Below are positions 1 to 11,531 of a stretch of DNA of 64,000 nt, in pieces. Positions within the stretch are counted from its first letter, which is position 1; each line of letters opens with the position of its first letter. The stretch is from assembly GCA_025617375.2 (NCBI GenBank), contig JAMYGW020000004.1:620001-684000 (forward strand). Reading direction: 5' to 3'. A program made the position numbers and the translations under genes. Origin of the DNA: Acarospora socialis (taxonomy: Eukaryota; Ascomycota; Lecanoromycetes; Acarosporales; Acarosporaceae). A model generated the notes under the pieces. The model searched no databases. It was given only the letters and a program-made list of their open reading frames with translations, and was not told where the DNA came from.

Positions 1-167
1 TTTGAAGCCCCTGCCCCTGACTTATAATTCTCTTGCCTGCGTTGCTGCGGTAACCTGACAGCTAGAGCGGGTACCTATGCCGTAGCAATGTGAACTGCCG
101 TTCCTTTATGAAGATCCCTAATAGCAATCTAAAAGCCATACACCATCCCGAAACGCAACCACTACGC

Positions 168-1817
168 TTACTCAGGCTTCTCGATCACTGCCGGTGCCTT
201 GATTGTGCGTCCCTCAAGAAAATCGAGACCTTCCCCCCCCTAATGCACCATCAGTCATGTTTCGAGATTGAGGATTGGCTTGAACACTCACATAGCTCAT
301 TAGTGGAGACACCTCCACACCGCTAGCATCCGCCTCACCCTCGCTGACTACAGTTGCTCCGGCTGCTTGAATCCATCGCTTTCCCTGGTCCATGATATCT
401 CGTTTGCTGGTGTCCGGATCATCCTCTCCAGTACCTCTTGCATTTTTCAACGGCGAAAACTCATCCTCCCGCCGAACCTCCATGCAAGCGAATTTGTTGA
501 GTTCTAACATGGGAAATACATCGAAGACAAACTGCTCAAGTTTGATGCCGTTGGGTTTTTCTGGCTTGACGGTCTCACCGCGCTCTGTGTCGACGTAGGG
601 TATCTTCTTTCGTGCAACATGATGCGGTAGATGATGCACCCAACCTTCGATAGTCTCTAGATAATCAAACGAGTAATAATGGTTGACGATGTTCGCTGCT
701 CGGAATTTCAAAACGTCTGGTAGCTTTGGATCTTTGGCTTCAGCCGTGCCCTTGTCGATCTCGGAGTATTCCACGACGTCGGGCTTTCCGTTCTTGAGCA
801 AGATTAATCCGACAGACTCATTTGCGCTTCGCTTGCGGACAACCTTGGTGGCGACATCGACTTTTTTGTGTGCTGAGAAGCCAATGAAGACCGGGTCCGC
901 CACCTTGACCAGGCAATTGTCAACACAGTACGCATGGATATGCTTTATTCCTCGCTTTCTCATATCCGTCCGAACGTTCGAAGTGATAAGAGCCTGATAT
1001 ATGCCTCCATTGCCATCAGGGGCCACGGCAACCTGATGTTTCGTTAGCTGATCTGTCAGCGCTGATGGGGATTGGAGGCCGCGAGTGCCTTTGACTTGCT
1101 CTCCAGCAGTATCTTCCCCTCGTTGGAGACACACGGTAAGACGCCCTGCTCGAAGATCATAACGTTGTCCTTCTGCAGCCCAAAGTAGTCGTGTTCTTCA
1201 AAGAACTTCTGCGTCGGCACCCGTGTAGGTCCACTTGTCATCACGTACCAAGGTACCACGACGTCCTTCCGGCCATACTTCTTCGACGCTAACTGCTGGA
1301 TTTTGTGAATTCTCTCACCCTGGATCCGGAACAATGACTTCTCGCTTGGTAGTCCAATGTTGAAGCAGCCCTTCGGCGCCGAGCTTCCCAATCGTGTGCC
1401 TTGTCCGCCAGCCATGAGTACAACAGCGACCGAGTTCTCTGCGATTAGCTCAAGCCCCAGAGATGACCATGTATCTATGTCCTCTGACTTCGAATCGAGG
1501 AGTGAGGCGGTCGCTGACTCTGGTAATGGCTCGAGCTTGGGTTCATTTTCATCTTGGGAAGGGCTTGGAGGGTGGAGAGCTTTGCGTGCGAGCTCATTGA
1601 TGCGAGCTGGATCGATCAAACGGAGCTGCTGGTAAAGCAGGGCCTTCTCAGTCTTGGGAAGGTCGTCGTAGAACGCGAAGACTTGGTTTTGTCCCTCCTT
1701 GCTATACTTTTCTCGTAGTTCATGCAGTTCGTCATCTGACGGCTCCTTTAGCGGAACACCATCCTGCTTCGAGGACAAATTGAGCTTATCAAGGAGACTG
1801 TTGACAATGGCAGTCAT
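168..1817 (-). CDS. UAP1: UDP-N-acetylglucosamine pyrophosphorylase
   Basis: This cytosolic enzyme makes UDP-GlcNAc from UTP and GlcNAc-1-phosphate, the precursor for chitin, N-glycans and GPI anchors. Three exons (1817-1089, 1032-292, 239-168) join in frame to 512 residues, close to the usual fungal length. The uridylyltransferase signature [10 protein letters not shown] lies near residues 135-144, and [13 protein letters not shown] follows the first junction. Intron 1 (1088-1033) has a GC donor and an AG acceptor, with branch-like GCTAACG near its end; no GT donor nearby keeps the conserved SKVAVAPDG join. Intron 2 (291-240) is GTGAGT...TTAG and restores the family tail [12 protein letters not shown]...KAP. 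The ATG at 1817 is the only start before the conserved helical N-terminus. The family assignment is secure; the GC donor is inferred from reading frame. Confidence 0.95.
1033..1088 (-). other. GC-AG spliceosomal intron in UAP1
   Basis: This 56-nt intron starts GCACTC on the minus strand and ends ACATCAG, with GCTAACG about 12 nt before the acceptor. Removal joins ...LLESKSK to [10 protein letters not shown], which matches the conserved family sequence in phase 0. Retention or use of other nearby bases breaks that block. Confidence 0.75.
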
Positions 1818-2272
1818 GTTATTATGGTGTCAGGAATGCGACTAGGTATGGGACCAGTAGTGTCAAGCGTATTGTCCAATGCGGGATACAGTAGATTGAT
1901 GATGACTGCCAAGGTTAAGTGATGTTGTTTGCACTGTAGTCCTTTGTTGTTCTTTTCCAAACCACACACCTTGGTCGTATACGCAGCGATCGCTTACATA
2001 ATAGGTTACAGCAGAACAGACAGATCAGCATACAGGCAGCTCCTTGGTAATCGGGTATGGAACAGCCTAGTAAGATGGTCCCTACGGAATACACAGAATC
2101 CTCTAGTGATACAGAGTGATTGATAGCCAGTGATTTGACGAAGCAGGTCAAGCCGTAACATTCGCCTTCGCCCTCAGCCACATGTTGGGTCCAGTAAGCC
2201 CTATCCGCTAATAGCACCAGAAGCACCTATGGGTCAAGGTAGGCTTGATGTAATGATCGAAGGTTGAAGTCG
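1818..2272. other. intergenic, UAP1 5' flank / cyclophilin 3' flank
   Basis: About 455 nt hold the UAP1 upstream region and the 3' end of the downstream minus-strand gene. One copy of CAAGGTAGG lies at about 2235-2243. No convincing coding sequence was seen. Confidence 0.6.
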
Positions 2273-3833
2273 TCATCTACGTCTCCTGTCACCATCACGA
2301 CGGCCATGGCTATAGTATTCTCGACTCCTGCTTCTCCTCCGATTATCGCGGGTATCATGCGATATGCGGTCCCTTTGATGATGACCATATCCTTTCGGAC
2401 TCCTACTGCGCGAATTTCGTCTTCGTGAAGGTTCGTAGATGTCGTCCTCATCCCCACGTCCTCGTCGTATTTCGTCCTTGTCGAAAACCATACCATAACC
2501 ATGAGTTCGACCTCCTGCGCTATCCATCGCTCTATAATGACGTTTTTTCTCCAAGTTTGAGATGCCACCAAAGCCACCTCCGACTCTAGCCCGCTTTGAA
2601 TTTGTCGCTGTCCGCCAAGTATCCGAAAGTTTCGACACCTATACACCAGAATCTGGTCAGCGAATCAAGGTTGTATGCAGTATGACAGATAAAACGTACA
2701 CTTTGTGAGAAGTCTACGTGTATGCGATGGTCATCGATGAGGACACCCTGCATCTTGAAATATGCCTGTTCGCAGTCTTTCTGATTCTCAAATTCAATGA
2801 ATGCATACTGGAGACTCTCGCCGGTGCGCTTGTCACGTATAACCTCACAAGAAAGGATTCTACCAAAACGGCTGAAGATCAGGTCCAGATCTTCATCTGC
2901 GGTTGGACACACATCAGTCTTGCAGCCCGGAGGAGACCGGTCCCAACTTTTGCTTACCTTGTGTCACAGGGTTGAGTTTGCAAACAAAGAGCACATTTTC
3001 TGGCGGTTTAACCTCCGCAAAAGGTAGATCCCCAACCATCTCTAAGGTTAGAGCCTGAGCCCTCGCTTCCCGCTCACGCCGAAGCTTCTGTAATGCTTCC
3101 TCGTCCGTGTTCTCGGCGAGCTCCTCATCATCTGCAATCCGTACGGTCGCCAGCTGTGCTTTGGAAGGTACGGGGCTCTCTTGCGGCTCGACTAAGCCGG
3201 GAGGGTCCTCGAAAGGATCGTCAAGCACTACAGTATGCCGAATCCTAATGTCCTTCAGTGGTCTTCCCCTGTCATCGCAGAACGCCTCGTTAACCTTTTC
3301 CAAGGCATCAAACCCTTCTACCACTTTACCGAATATCCCGGCCTTGCCGTCCAAACAGTCGAGGTTGTCGCCAAGAGTGATCAAGAACTGACTGCCGGCT
3401 TCTCTCTTTTCAGGGTCTCGTACTCCGGGTACTGTCGCCATGCTCACTGTTCCTCTCTCCGTGTGCTTAAGCTTTGAGTGCAATTCTGCTGCAAATGTCT
3501 TCTTCGAAGGCCCCTGCAGCAGCCCCCATATCGAAGAGCCTCCATCACTGTCCGCTGAATCGGGCCCGATAGGATCTCCTGTCTGTAGCGAGAAACTCTT
3601 CTGCACGTTGTAGATCGGCGAAAAGTTGTAGTACTTGATCTTGCAGAGCTTGAGAAAGCTAAAGCCAAGGCATGTGGTCTTAGTTGCTATGCTCAGCTAC
3701 TTTACGACAAAGTAATCGCAAGGGGGGTGCAGAGTGGGGGTTGCGGGACTCACTTCTCACAGGACCTGGGGGCAAAGTCGACGAGCAGGTCAATGACGAT
3801 ATCGCCCACTGATGTTTCGAGGAGCACACTCAT
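2273..3833 (-). CDS. cyp6: cyclophilin-RRM peptidyl-prolyl isomerase (PPIL4/Cyp6 type)
   Basis: A nuclear prolyl isomerase fused to an RNA-binding domain; relatives associate with spliceosomes. Four exons (3833-3754, 3658-2958, 2896-2700, 2638-2273) give 447 residues. The start [17 protein letters not shown] is the classical cyclophilin N-terminus; the PPIase fold spans roughly residues 1-170. The RRM follows at about 240-320, with RNP2-like VLFVCKLN and RNP1-like QYAFIEFE, the former split from the rest by an intron. The tail is basic and RS-rich ([18 protein letters not shown]), as in splicing factors. Introns of 94, 61 and 61 nt all have GT-AG ends. A GGTAGGTAGG tract lies 73-86 nt upstream of the ATG. 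The identification rests on domain order and is strong. Confidence 0.93.
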
Positions 3834-3905
3834 ACTCTTCACGGTTGGTAAGGAAGTTCCAAGCGCGTCGAACGTTGTGCTTTGGTCGAGTGAGGTAGAG
3901 TGAGC

Positions 3906-3919
3906 AAGGTAGGTAGGTA
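3906..3919. repeat. GGTAGG-type tract in the cyclophilin promoter
   Basis: AAGGTAGGTAGGTA lies 73-86 nt upstream of the minus-strand ATG at 3833. Similar tracts recur at about 18979-19009, 45671-45697 and 52527-52539, all in intergenic DNA. Confidence 0.6.
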
Positions 3920-4052
3920 TGACCTTGAGTTAATCTAATCTATCGTGCTAGTCCAGACTAGGACATATTGACCACTGACCGATTTCCTTGACTACAATTG
4001 TTTAGGTCAAGCAAGGATAGGGTTACAGAAAGTAACGTCAAGGTAACCCTCG

Positions 4053-4075
4053 CACGAGTACGAGTACGAGTACGA
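4053..4075. repeat. short tandem repeat (ACGAGT)n
   Basis: ACGAGTACGAGTACGAGTAC is a hexamer repeated a little over three times, directly visible in the sequence. No function is implied. Confidence 0.7.
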
Positions 4076-7000
4076 TGATCAAGATTCTACGATACTCCGC
4101 AACTTGAACTTCGATCTTCGTCACACTATGCCAGACTCCGTCTATCTCATTTCTCATACTTATGGTCCGTGGAGAAAGCCATCTGAGGAGGAGACTTAAA
4201 GCATTGACTGTTGGAGTCTGGAAGATACACAAGATACTCCTACTGGGCATTACTCGCACAAGCTCATCGATGCAGGAACCCATTGGTTGCCGCGTTTAGG
4301 AGGAGAGGAAATTCAAACTTGATTTCCCCCGCAAGCGAACGGGAACGGCGCCACACCACACCGTTGATAGAGAGTCCTCTCCGAGTTGAACTTCACTTCC
4401 ATTCAGCCTTGGAAGGACGCCGGCTGTCAATGCTGCAGCCGAAATAGCTCTTCCCGGTTACAGTTGCTGCCAGCATCTGCCTCTCTTGCAGCCTTGAGCG
4501 CATACTTCCTCGTCTAAGGTGGCTTTATCAGGCCAAAACTGATGAAGGGCTGGTGTTGTATGACCGTGCACAACATCAGTTCGACGCTCCCAGAGGTCCG
4601 TTGCAGATGAGGGACGCCATTATGCGCCCGGAACTCTGCACGATCTACAGAGATGCTGGCTATCTCGTGCACGTGGTGCCGTGCACCGTTGAACTGTTTC
4701 AGCAGCGTGCGAATCATATGGTAATGATGCTCGGAGGGGCTTTTATGATATATCAGAAGTGACAGAGCTGTGGCAGGCGTTGTTGTGCAGCCAACGACAC
4801 ACTCAATCTCAAGATCCACACCAATCTCCACATTCGCGAATTCAACTAGAAGCTCATTAAGAACTTGCATGATGACCAAGAGAATTTAAAGTAAGGTCTG
4901 ATTGGAGATGGCAAGATACGATTCCTGGGCGAATGGAAACAGTAAGTTTTTCCTCCGGCATTCTGATATCACGCGTTATTCGTTATTTACAGGAATGGGC
5001 GATGATGGCGCTTCACTGGCCAGACTTAGGTACTCTATCAGCAAAAACCTCGTATCTTTACCTACTTGAAACTTTGCTAATTGATTTCTTCTGCAAGGAT
5101 CACGGTCGCGGAGGAGACAGCGACCGAACCATGGCTGCGGGTACCTATCGGCCTCGTGGAACATTGAGGTGCCGGCCCGGTCCGCATGCGACATGTTTGC
5201 TAATGTGCTCCATAGCCGTTTTGAAGGAAAGGGGAAACACAACATTCAAAGATCTCTATCACTTATCATCCCGGCTTTATCAACCATCGCTCCTTATCAT
5301 CTAAGTCCGTTGAAAAGAGGAAAAGGTTTTGCAGCTGGTCCATCAAAACCATCTGCCTAGATCAGCATCTTGCAGGGGCCTGCATGGGATTACACGGGTT
5401 TTGATCGCTGACGTGACCTGCTCCTGCTCCCAGTCTTCCGATACGTCTTGCATCTTGCGAAATCTCGATCTACGAAACATGCCCAACATCATCTTTTCAT
5501 CGCCAGAACAGCAGTGTGGGTGTTGGCTCTGTGTCGAAAGTTCAAGGAGCCCCAGGGTTCTGGTCTTAAGACATTAATCAATGTCTTTGGTTGATCTGTG
5601 TCTTCACATCGACTCAGAGTTACGAGATCCCCAGGATAGAGTCATGACTACCCCATAATCAGCATCTTTTCGAGCCTTGGGGACTGAAATTGGTGCCCTG
5701 TTATTCCCGTAATACATCGGAAGCTATACAGAAAGCGTTGACAGACCAGGTTGCACCACACAACATCAAGATCAACCGTGTTGCAAACACTCGAGTGGCA
5801 TCCACAATTTGGGAAGCGGAACTGACAAGTCAGATAAACGGTTCTGTTTGTGCCGCTGTTGTGTACGACAGGCAATGCTGTCACGTTGTCTTGCGCTTAA
5901 TTCTATGTAATGGGGGCCGAAACCAGATACCAGGCCAGAACGATCTGATACCCATCCAGTGCGATCTGATACCAGCCAAAGTTTAGATTCAGAGTCACAA
6001 TCCCCATCTCGCCGACTGAGAGCTCTCTGGGGCTCTCCACTGATCGTCATGGCCCGGCACGTCAAGCGTAGACGAAGGACTAGTGGAAAGGTCTGCCTGG
6101 TAATGTTTGCTTTGTCCCCCTAAGGGCACAGGTTGGACTATCGACCATCGCTACAAAGAGAAACTCGGCAAACATATGGTGATTAGGCTCTCAATGTTCG
6201 TCGCTCTAGCAAATCGAGATCGCTGTACCAGCTCAGAGGCTAACAAACGGTCTCTACGGTTACTTACGGAGATGACACGTCAAAGCTAGTCAAGCATAGA
6301 GCTTACCCACTGAGGGTTCTCGATTGCCAATCTCTCGTCAGTCTTTGTTTGATTCCACTGTGGTTGGTTTCACCAAGGTGAAGCTGTCTTATTTCTGGGT
6401 GCCTGTGGGCAAGTCATCTTCAATGAGGATCAGGGCTGTGTCGCAGATTCAGAAGTAGCTCGTTGCTCCCTCGCCCTCTCATATGTACAGAATAACTCAG
6501 AACACACGTGCAACGTTTCACCTACTCGGCAGTGCTTGTAGCTGCATAAATCGCCGTTGCTTTGTAGTAGGACTTCAGCTCCGCTTCATATTGCTCGTCA
6601 CCTGCACCTTGCCGCGCATGCAGCCTCCCGAAATGTGCCTGAAAGAGCTTAGGCAGAGCTGGAGCGTGCAATTCAGGATGGCCTCAGCAACGAAAGGTTC
6701 TAGGGTAACTGGAAACTCTCAAGGTGGAAGATACTATGATGCGTCACATCATCTTATTTAGATGCTTGCAGCATATTGGATCCACGTTGAAAGCCCTGTG
6801 AGAGCAATCATTATGCTGCTCTTGGGTCCAATGTCACCATATCCTTTCCCCGTCTACTTATAGTACCAAGGCATCAGGCCCTGCCTCATTCTCATTTGCT
6901 ACTGCATCCAGCGCTCTTTTCTCTCTTCTTACAGCTGTGGGTTTGCCCTCTGGGCTTCAAAGCAACGATAAAAAAGCCAGTCATTGGATGATCTCGAGAT

Positions 7001-7146
7001 TCGCAGTGTATCTGATTGTCCATGCAAACTTTTGCATTGTTTTCATCATCTACTCTCGCACTCAGTCCCGGTGGGTATGAGCTGCCTGCCCAAGCCATGT
7101 GATGCGCTTCTATCCAAGGTCCATATCACTAACTGCCCTTCAGATT

Positions 7147-8851
7147 ATGACTCGGCCGTTTTATGGTAATCCTGGGGAGATGGACTACTTTCGTCGCTCC
7201 AGCCGATCCATGCCGTTGGCTATTTCTCATGGTACCCGGGACGAGGCCAGATCGTACCCTTTGGGACGTCCTGGTAGTCGAGGAAGCCCTGGGCCAGACT
7301 GCGAAGGTGACAGAAACGGGAGTCAGCCAAGGCGCCGCATTGCTGTTGCTGTAAGCATGTTGCGCCAACTCTGTCTACCTAACTTGTCCGTGGAGCTAAT
7401 GGCAAGGGCTCTGCTCAGTGCGGAAGGTGTCGAAAGAGAAAAATCAAGTGTAGCGGGGACCCGGGGAACGGTACAGGTTGCAACAACTGTAAAAGTGCTG
7501 GCGCCGATATGGGGCAATGCCAATTCCTAAGGGTGCAGTCCCAAGAAACCCCCCCACCTTCCGTTCTCTTCCTAGTCGATCAGCAGCTGACGTACGGGTA
7601 CGACAGGTCAATTCTATCGACTGCGCCACATCGACCGGCTCCGTCTGGCCCTACACTTCAAGTGGCTCCGTGAGCGCGTCAGCAATATCACAAATCGGCA
7701 GCAGTATGGGCCCTTATTCCGTCGGTCAAGCTCCGTCGCTAGCACCTATGACGCCAGGCTCTTTTACAGCTTCCAGCAACTATCCGCGCACAGCTTCCGG
7801 TCACAGTTACACATATTCAGCTCCACCGAGCAGGCATGCGTACACGCCGACTTATGGATTGGGTTATGGAGATGACCTGAGCGATGCATATAGTCAACAG
7901 TCTCCACCGTACATGCTTCCGAGTCAAGATACTCTGGGCATGAGTAACGTTTATGGCTCCCAAGAGGCACTGCGAACCTGGAATCCGATCAGTCAAAGCA
8001 GTAAGATCTCCCACAGTGGACTTTTCCTCGACCAAGACTCTCCACCTTCCTACGGAGTCTCTCAGCTCTCATACCTTTCTTCTTCAGTACCTCGTCAGTC
8101 TGCTGTGACGACTGATGCACCGTCTTTTTTTCCTGCAATGACATCTTTAGTCTCTTCTCTGCCAATGGCCGGGTCAACTGGGGACAGGACTCTACCGAAC
8201 CCAACTGCCGGAAGAGCCCATATGCAGCAAGCAAACATGAGCGGTTATTCACACGGAAGTGTTGAGGCCATCCCGTTGAATTCGTACGGTTCTTCACAGG
8301 CACTCACCTATAAGTCTACTGCCCCTTGGGGATCGGAAACGGTCACTTCGGGCGGCAGTCAGAGCTCGACAAGCACCATGTCCGGTACAAACCTCCTCAT
8401 GGACTCGTCAAAGTCCTCAACAGCGAATCAGCAAGAGACTGCTTTTGGGTATATCGCGCTCTCAGGCAGTCCCCCTGCTGATTTATCGGCTCCTGCCATG
8501 GTGTACAATACTCCCCGGTTATCGAACTCGGTCACGAATCCCAATCATCCTAGCTCTGCTGTGTCTTCATTACCCAGGACCTCTTCGAGAGATTCTTTGC
8601 TCCAAAGCCATGGTTCATCTTCTAACCTTTATAGCTACAGTGCCGATACCACCTCGAAATGCGGGTCAGTGGGCGACTCCACGACCTCCGATGGCACCTT
8701 AGTGAGTGGACAACAATATACTCGTCTGCGTCAGCCTCAGTTTCAACATACGGCTTCCCCAGACGCGCTTCGTCGAGACTCATTCGAGTCACGTTCTCAG
8801 GGGGTTCCTCGAACTTCAATATCAAGTATCAATAACGCTCGAGGATACTGA
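7147..8851 (+). CDS. Zn(II)2Cys6 fungal transcription factor
   Basis: A probable nuclear DNA-binding regulator; target unknown. Exon 1 (7147-7350) ends RRRIAVA and is joined by a GTAAGC...CTCAG intron (7351-7418) to the zinc cluster C-x2-C-x6-C-x9-C-x2-C-x9-C at residues 69-102 (CGRCRKRKIKC, then CNNC and QCQFLRV). The rest is Ser/Thr/Tyr-rich, low-complexity and without a clear fungal-TF middle domain, so it probably acts as an activation region. The frame shifts between the zinc cluster (open to 7672) and the long C-terminal frame, so a second intron is needed. Two choices keep frame: 7592-7701 or 7670-7776, both giving about 508-509 residues. The ATG at 7147 is preferred because it leads directly into the conserved MDYFRRSSRSMPLAI block; an upstream ATG at 7099 is in frame. 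A long upstream region is typical of developmental regulators (inference). Confidence 0.85.
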
Positions 8852-10002
8852 CTCGGTCGGCTGGCTCTCTCAGTCATCGCTCGAAAATTGTTTCTGGTTA
8901 CTAGCAATGTTAGTGTCTTGTCTCGGTCGCTGGTCGGTCTGTTGGTCTTTTCACGAGTGGTTGGACTGTCGCTATAATGTACTAAATGCTGGTGTTGCTT
9001 CCCCGCGCTCGACTAAGAAAAGCGCCTCATTTACTTCCCTAGTTGGGCTTTCTAGATATGAGGGTTGTTCGATTCAAAACAGATAGCTGAGGTACTTGCA
9101 AGGTGGCGGTATTTGTGCTGGGAGGATGACTATTGCAGATAGGGAACGATTTATGGGTTATTGTTTCTACATTGCACCTTCTTCCTATGTCTGGTCGTGA
9201 ATGTACTCGTTACAATATAGAGACTTTGTAATATCTAACTGACGAGAGATGCAATAACACATTTGACTGCAGGATAGGTACAACTAGTTTTGGCCCCTAC
9301 GGATCGGCCTACTATTCAATGCTGGGCACGATACACCCAACTGCCAGTACAGCTACCTCTTCCCAGATATCTTAGATATTTTCTGAGCAGCTTGGATGAC
9401 TCGAGCGGACACATTGAGGCATCATCTAGACAAAGCCCTTTGTCTTCATACAATGCAAGATCTCTTCCTTCCATTACTAACAGCTTTTGGCGCACCACAG
9501 TTCGAGAGTCACTGCAAAGACGAAGGACTCAACCTGACGCCTCGAACATAGCCGGTAACTCGAAATTCATGGTCAGTGCAAAAAGAGGGCTCAATGAATC
9601 GCACAACCCTTCCTAGATCTGGAAACATTTTACAAGGCTCTATTAACCTGATCAGTCTGTGGACGTGAACACTTCTTTGTTTATACATACGCAGCTGTTA
9701 CAGAGCGACAAAGGTGTTAACGATCTTTGTCTGGTCATTGTCCTTATTGTTCTCATTGTTCATGTGGATCTATATAACACCAGTCGACCAGCAACAATCT
9801 TCCTTTCCCCATCCACTCAGGACCATCCAAGATCTCTCCAACAGGCACTCATCATCACAGAATCGAAAACCCACCGAGAAATCTCCAACTCCTTTCCACC
9901 GGATCGCAACCCTCATACCACAACCACCCAAACCCTAACTCCCAACGCACACTCTCTAACCCCACACAGCCTCAAGCCCCACCCCTGCACCTCACCGCAG
10001 CC
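8852..10002. other. intergenic between regulator and small cysteine protein
   Basis: About 1.15 kb contain the regulator's 3' flank and, from roughly 9780, a C-rich, purine-poor leader before the ATG at 10003. Short open frames here (for example 9290-9616 +) show no recognisable similarity. Confidence 0.5.
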
Positions 10003-10473
10003 ATGTGCTACGGCTCGCAGGAATACTTCGTCAGCTGCCTGCACCCGGGCAACTTCCACATCCGGGAATCATGCCGCAGCTGGGACGGCTGCACCGGGCG
10101 GGTGGAAGAACAAACCATCCACGTCCCGGGCTTCTGCCCGGGCTGCCAGCACTCCGTCTACACGGAGCAGCCGCGAGGCCGGGTGGACCGGCCGCGCGAG
10201 GCCGGCACGCCCTGGAACAGCTACGAGGAGATGGCCGACTACTACACGCGGCTCATCGACGCGGCCGAGGAGCGCCTGGCCGACGCCCAACACTACTTCG
10301 ACAACAACCCGCGCGGATTCAGAGAGGGCCTCGAGCTGCGCCACGCGCAGCAGGAACTCGAGGATGCGAAGCGCGGATGGGAGAGGGATGAGGGGAATTT
10401 CAGGGCCGAGGAGACGAGGAATTATGATCGGATGAGCTATGAGGCGGAGGCTTATGGCTATGAGGATTGGTGA
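10003..10473 (+). CDS. small six-cysteine hypothetical protein
   Basis: A single-exon gene of 156 residues with a good start context (GCAGCCATG) and a long C-rich leader. No signal peptide is visible, so it is probably intracellular. Six cysteines fall in the first 50 residues (positions 2, 12, 24, 30, 45, 48), ending in CPGC, which suggests a small metal-binding fold. The second half is acidic and helical (from about residue 74) with heptad-like charge spacing, possibly a coiled coil. The third-position GC is very high compared with neighbouring genes. Family memory: short filamentous-fungal proteins beginning MCY with clustered Cys exist, but I cannot name this one. The opposite-strand and +2 frames that also stay open are shadows of the GC-rich third positions. 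Confidence 0.75.
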   Translation: MCYGSQEYFVSCLHPGNFHIRESCRSWDGCTGRVEEQTIHVPGFCPGCQHSVYTEQPRGRVDRPREAGTPWNSYEEMADYYTRLIDAAEERLADAQHYFDNNPRGFREGLELRHAQQELEDAKRGWERDEGNFRAEETRNYDRMSYEAEAYGYEDW

Positions 10474-10970
10474 GAGGACCCGGTGAAGAGAGATTGCTGA
10501 CTTTTTCTTTTCTTTAGGGCGGATATGCGGCTTGATTGGAAGTTCATAACCGGTAACTGGATCTGCTGGATTAACTTGCATTGCTTGTTTAGAGCGGCAT
10601 AATAGAGGCGTTACTAGGATATGAAACTCAATCGAACACCTTGAATAAGAATTGAATCCCAGGCATAAGTGACCCATTAACAGGCTGGTGCCCGAACCCC
10701 GGAACAAGTGAAGAGAGCAGCTGTGGGCGAAAGGTCAAACTCGAGGATCTACTAGCTGTTAGGAACTGAACGTAGAGTGTGAATGATCCAAGTCAATCAA
10801 TGGGTAAGCTAAACCACCAAGAGATTCCAGTTGTGACATAGAGCTCTTGTCTACGAGTTAACCGTAATGCAAGTCGAGCCCATTGGTATGTAGATACACA
10901 ATCATGACCGTCCAAGGTCTCTCCGTACTCGCACTCGAACACAACTCTAACGCTGCTACAAAACCACCGT
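10474..10970. other. convergent intergenic region
   Basis: About 500 nt between the 3' ends of the small cysteine protein (+) and eS24 (-). It is expected to hold both 3' UTRs. No additional gene was seen. Confidence 0.6.
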
Positions 10971-11531
10971 TTATTTCTTGTCCTTCTTCTTGGCCGCCCC
11001 CTTGACCTTCGCGGTACCTCGAAGTGTCTTGGCACGGTTCTTGCGTTGCTTGCCTGTCAATCGAAACCACATCAGCCACCGCGCCCACGGTTTCGAATGT
11101 CTTCGTAACACTATACGTACGTTGTTGTCTGCTCGGCTTCTCGATCTTGGTGGCTGCCCCAATCCTGACCAGCCGGTAGTGCGGTTCGAACTTCTTCAAC
11201 GCTTCATGCGAGTCGTAGATGAGGGCGAAACCGGTGCTCTTGCCACCACCGTATTGTGTCCGGAACCCGAAAACGGTGACCTGGTCTTTATTTGCTTTGT
11301 AAAGCTCGGATAGTTTGGAGCGGAGTTCGTCCTTGGACACGTTGGCGCGGTTTGGGTGGAGGACGTCACTTCATCGAACAGTCAGCTATGGCTCAGACGA
11401 CAAGCCAGTAGAAAGCCGTCGGGCAATAGTGAAAGACAGTCTGCTTACACGACCATCTGCTTTCTGCCTAGAAGCGCATTGCGGATGAATTTGCGCGTTC
11501 GCAGCGTTACCGGCTGCTCCCTATCCGCCAT
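10971..11531 (-). CDS. RPS24: 40S ribosomal protein eS24
   Basis: A structural protein of the small ribosomal subunit. Three exons (11531-11449, 11368-11121, 11053-10971) join to 137 residues, the normal length. The start [20 protein letters not shown], the middle block [20 protein letters not shown] and the basic tail [18 protein letters not shown] are all family hallmarks. Introns of 80 and 67 nt are in phases 2 and 1; the second joins SRQQ to RKQRKNR exactly as in relatives. The gene lies head-to-head with EFM3, the two start codons being 274 bp apart, so the two translation-related genes may share a promoter. Confidence 0.97.

Larger units (their letters stand above)
3834..7146. other. 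3.3-kb gene-poor region upstream of the Zn2Cys6 regulator
   Basis: No recognisable gene was found on either strand. Contents include the cyclophilin promoter, a GAGTAC hexamer repeat (4053-4075), an open stretch 4447-4762 (+) behind a good acceptor-like pyrimidine tract, and imperfect GATCTGATACC repeats near 5930-5978. CT-rich sequence with splice-like AGs at 6895-7145 fits a long, possibly spliced 5' leader of the regulator gene. Base composition resembles the flanks, so a decayed AT-rich element is unlikely. Confidence 0.5.

Noticed and set aside
9060-9090. TTCGATTC-like sequence resembling a tRNA T-arm
   Set aside because: No matching acceptor stem, anticodon arm or B-box spacing was found nearby.
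9659-10435. 258-codon plus-strand frame overlapping the six-cysteine gene
   Set aside because: Its first half is leader sequence and its second half is an Ala/Arg/Ser/Thr-rich frame-shifted copy of the real gene.
10069-10707. Long minus-strand frame opposite the six-cysteine gene
   Set aside because: It is explained by high third-position GC of the plus-strand gene. Its product is Leu/Ala/Arg-rich low complexity.
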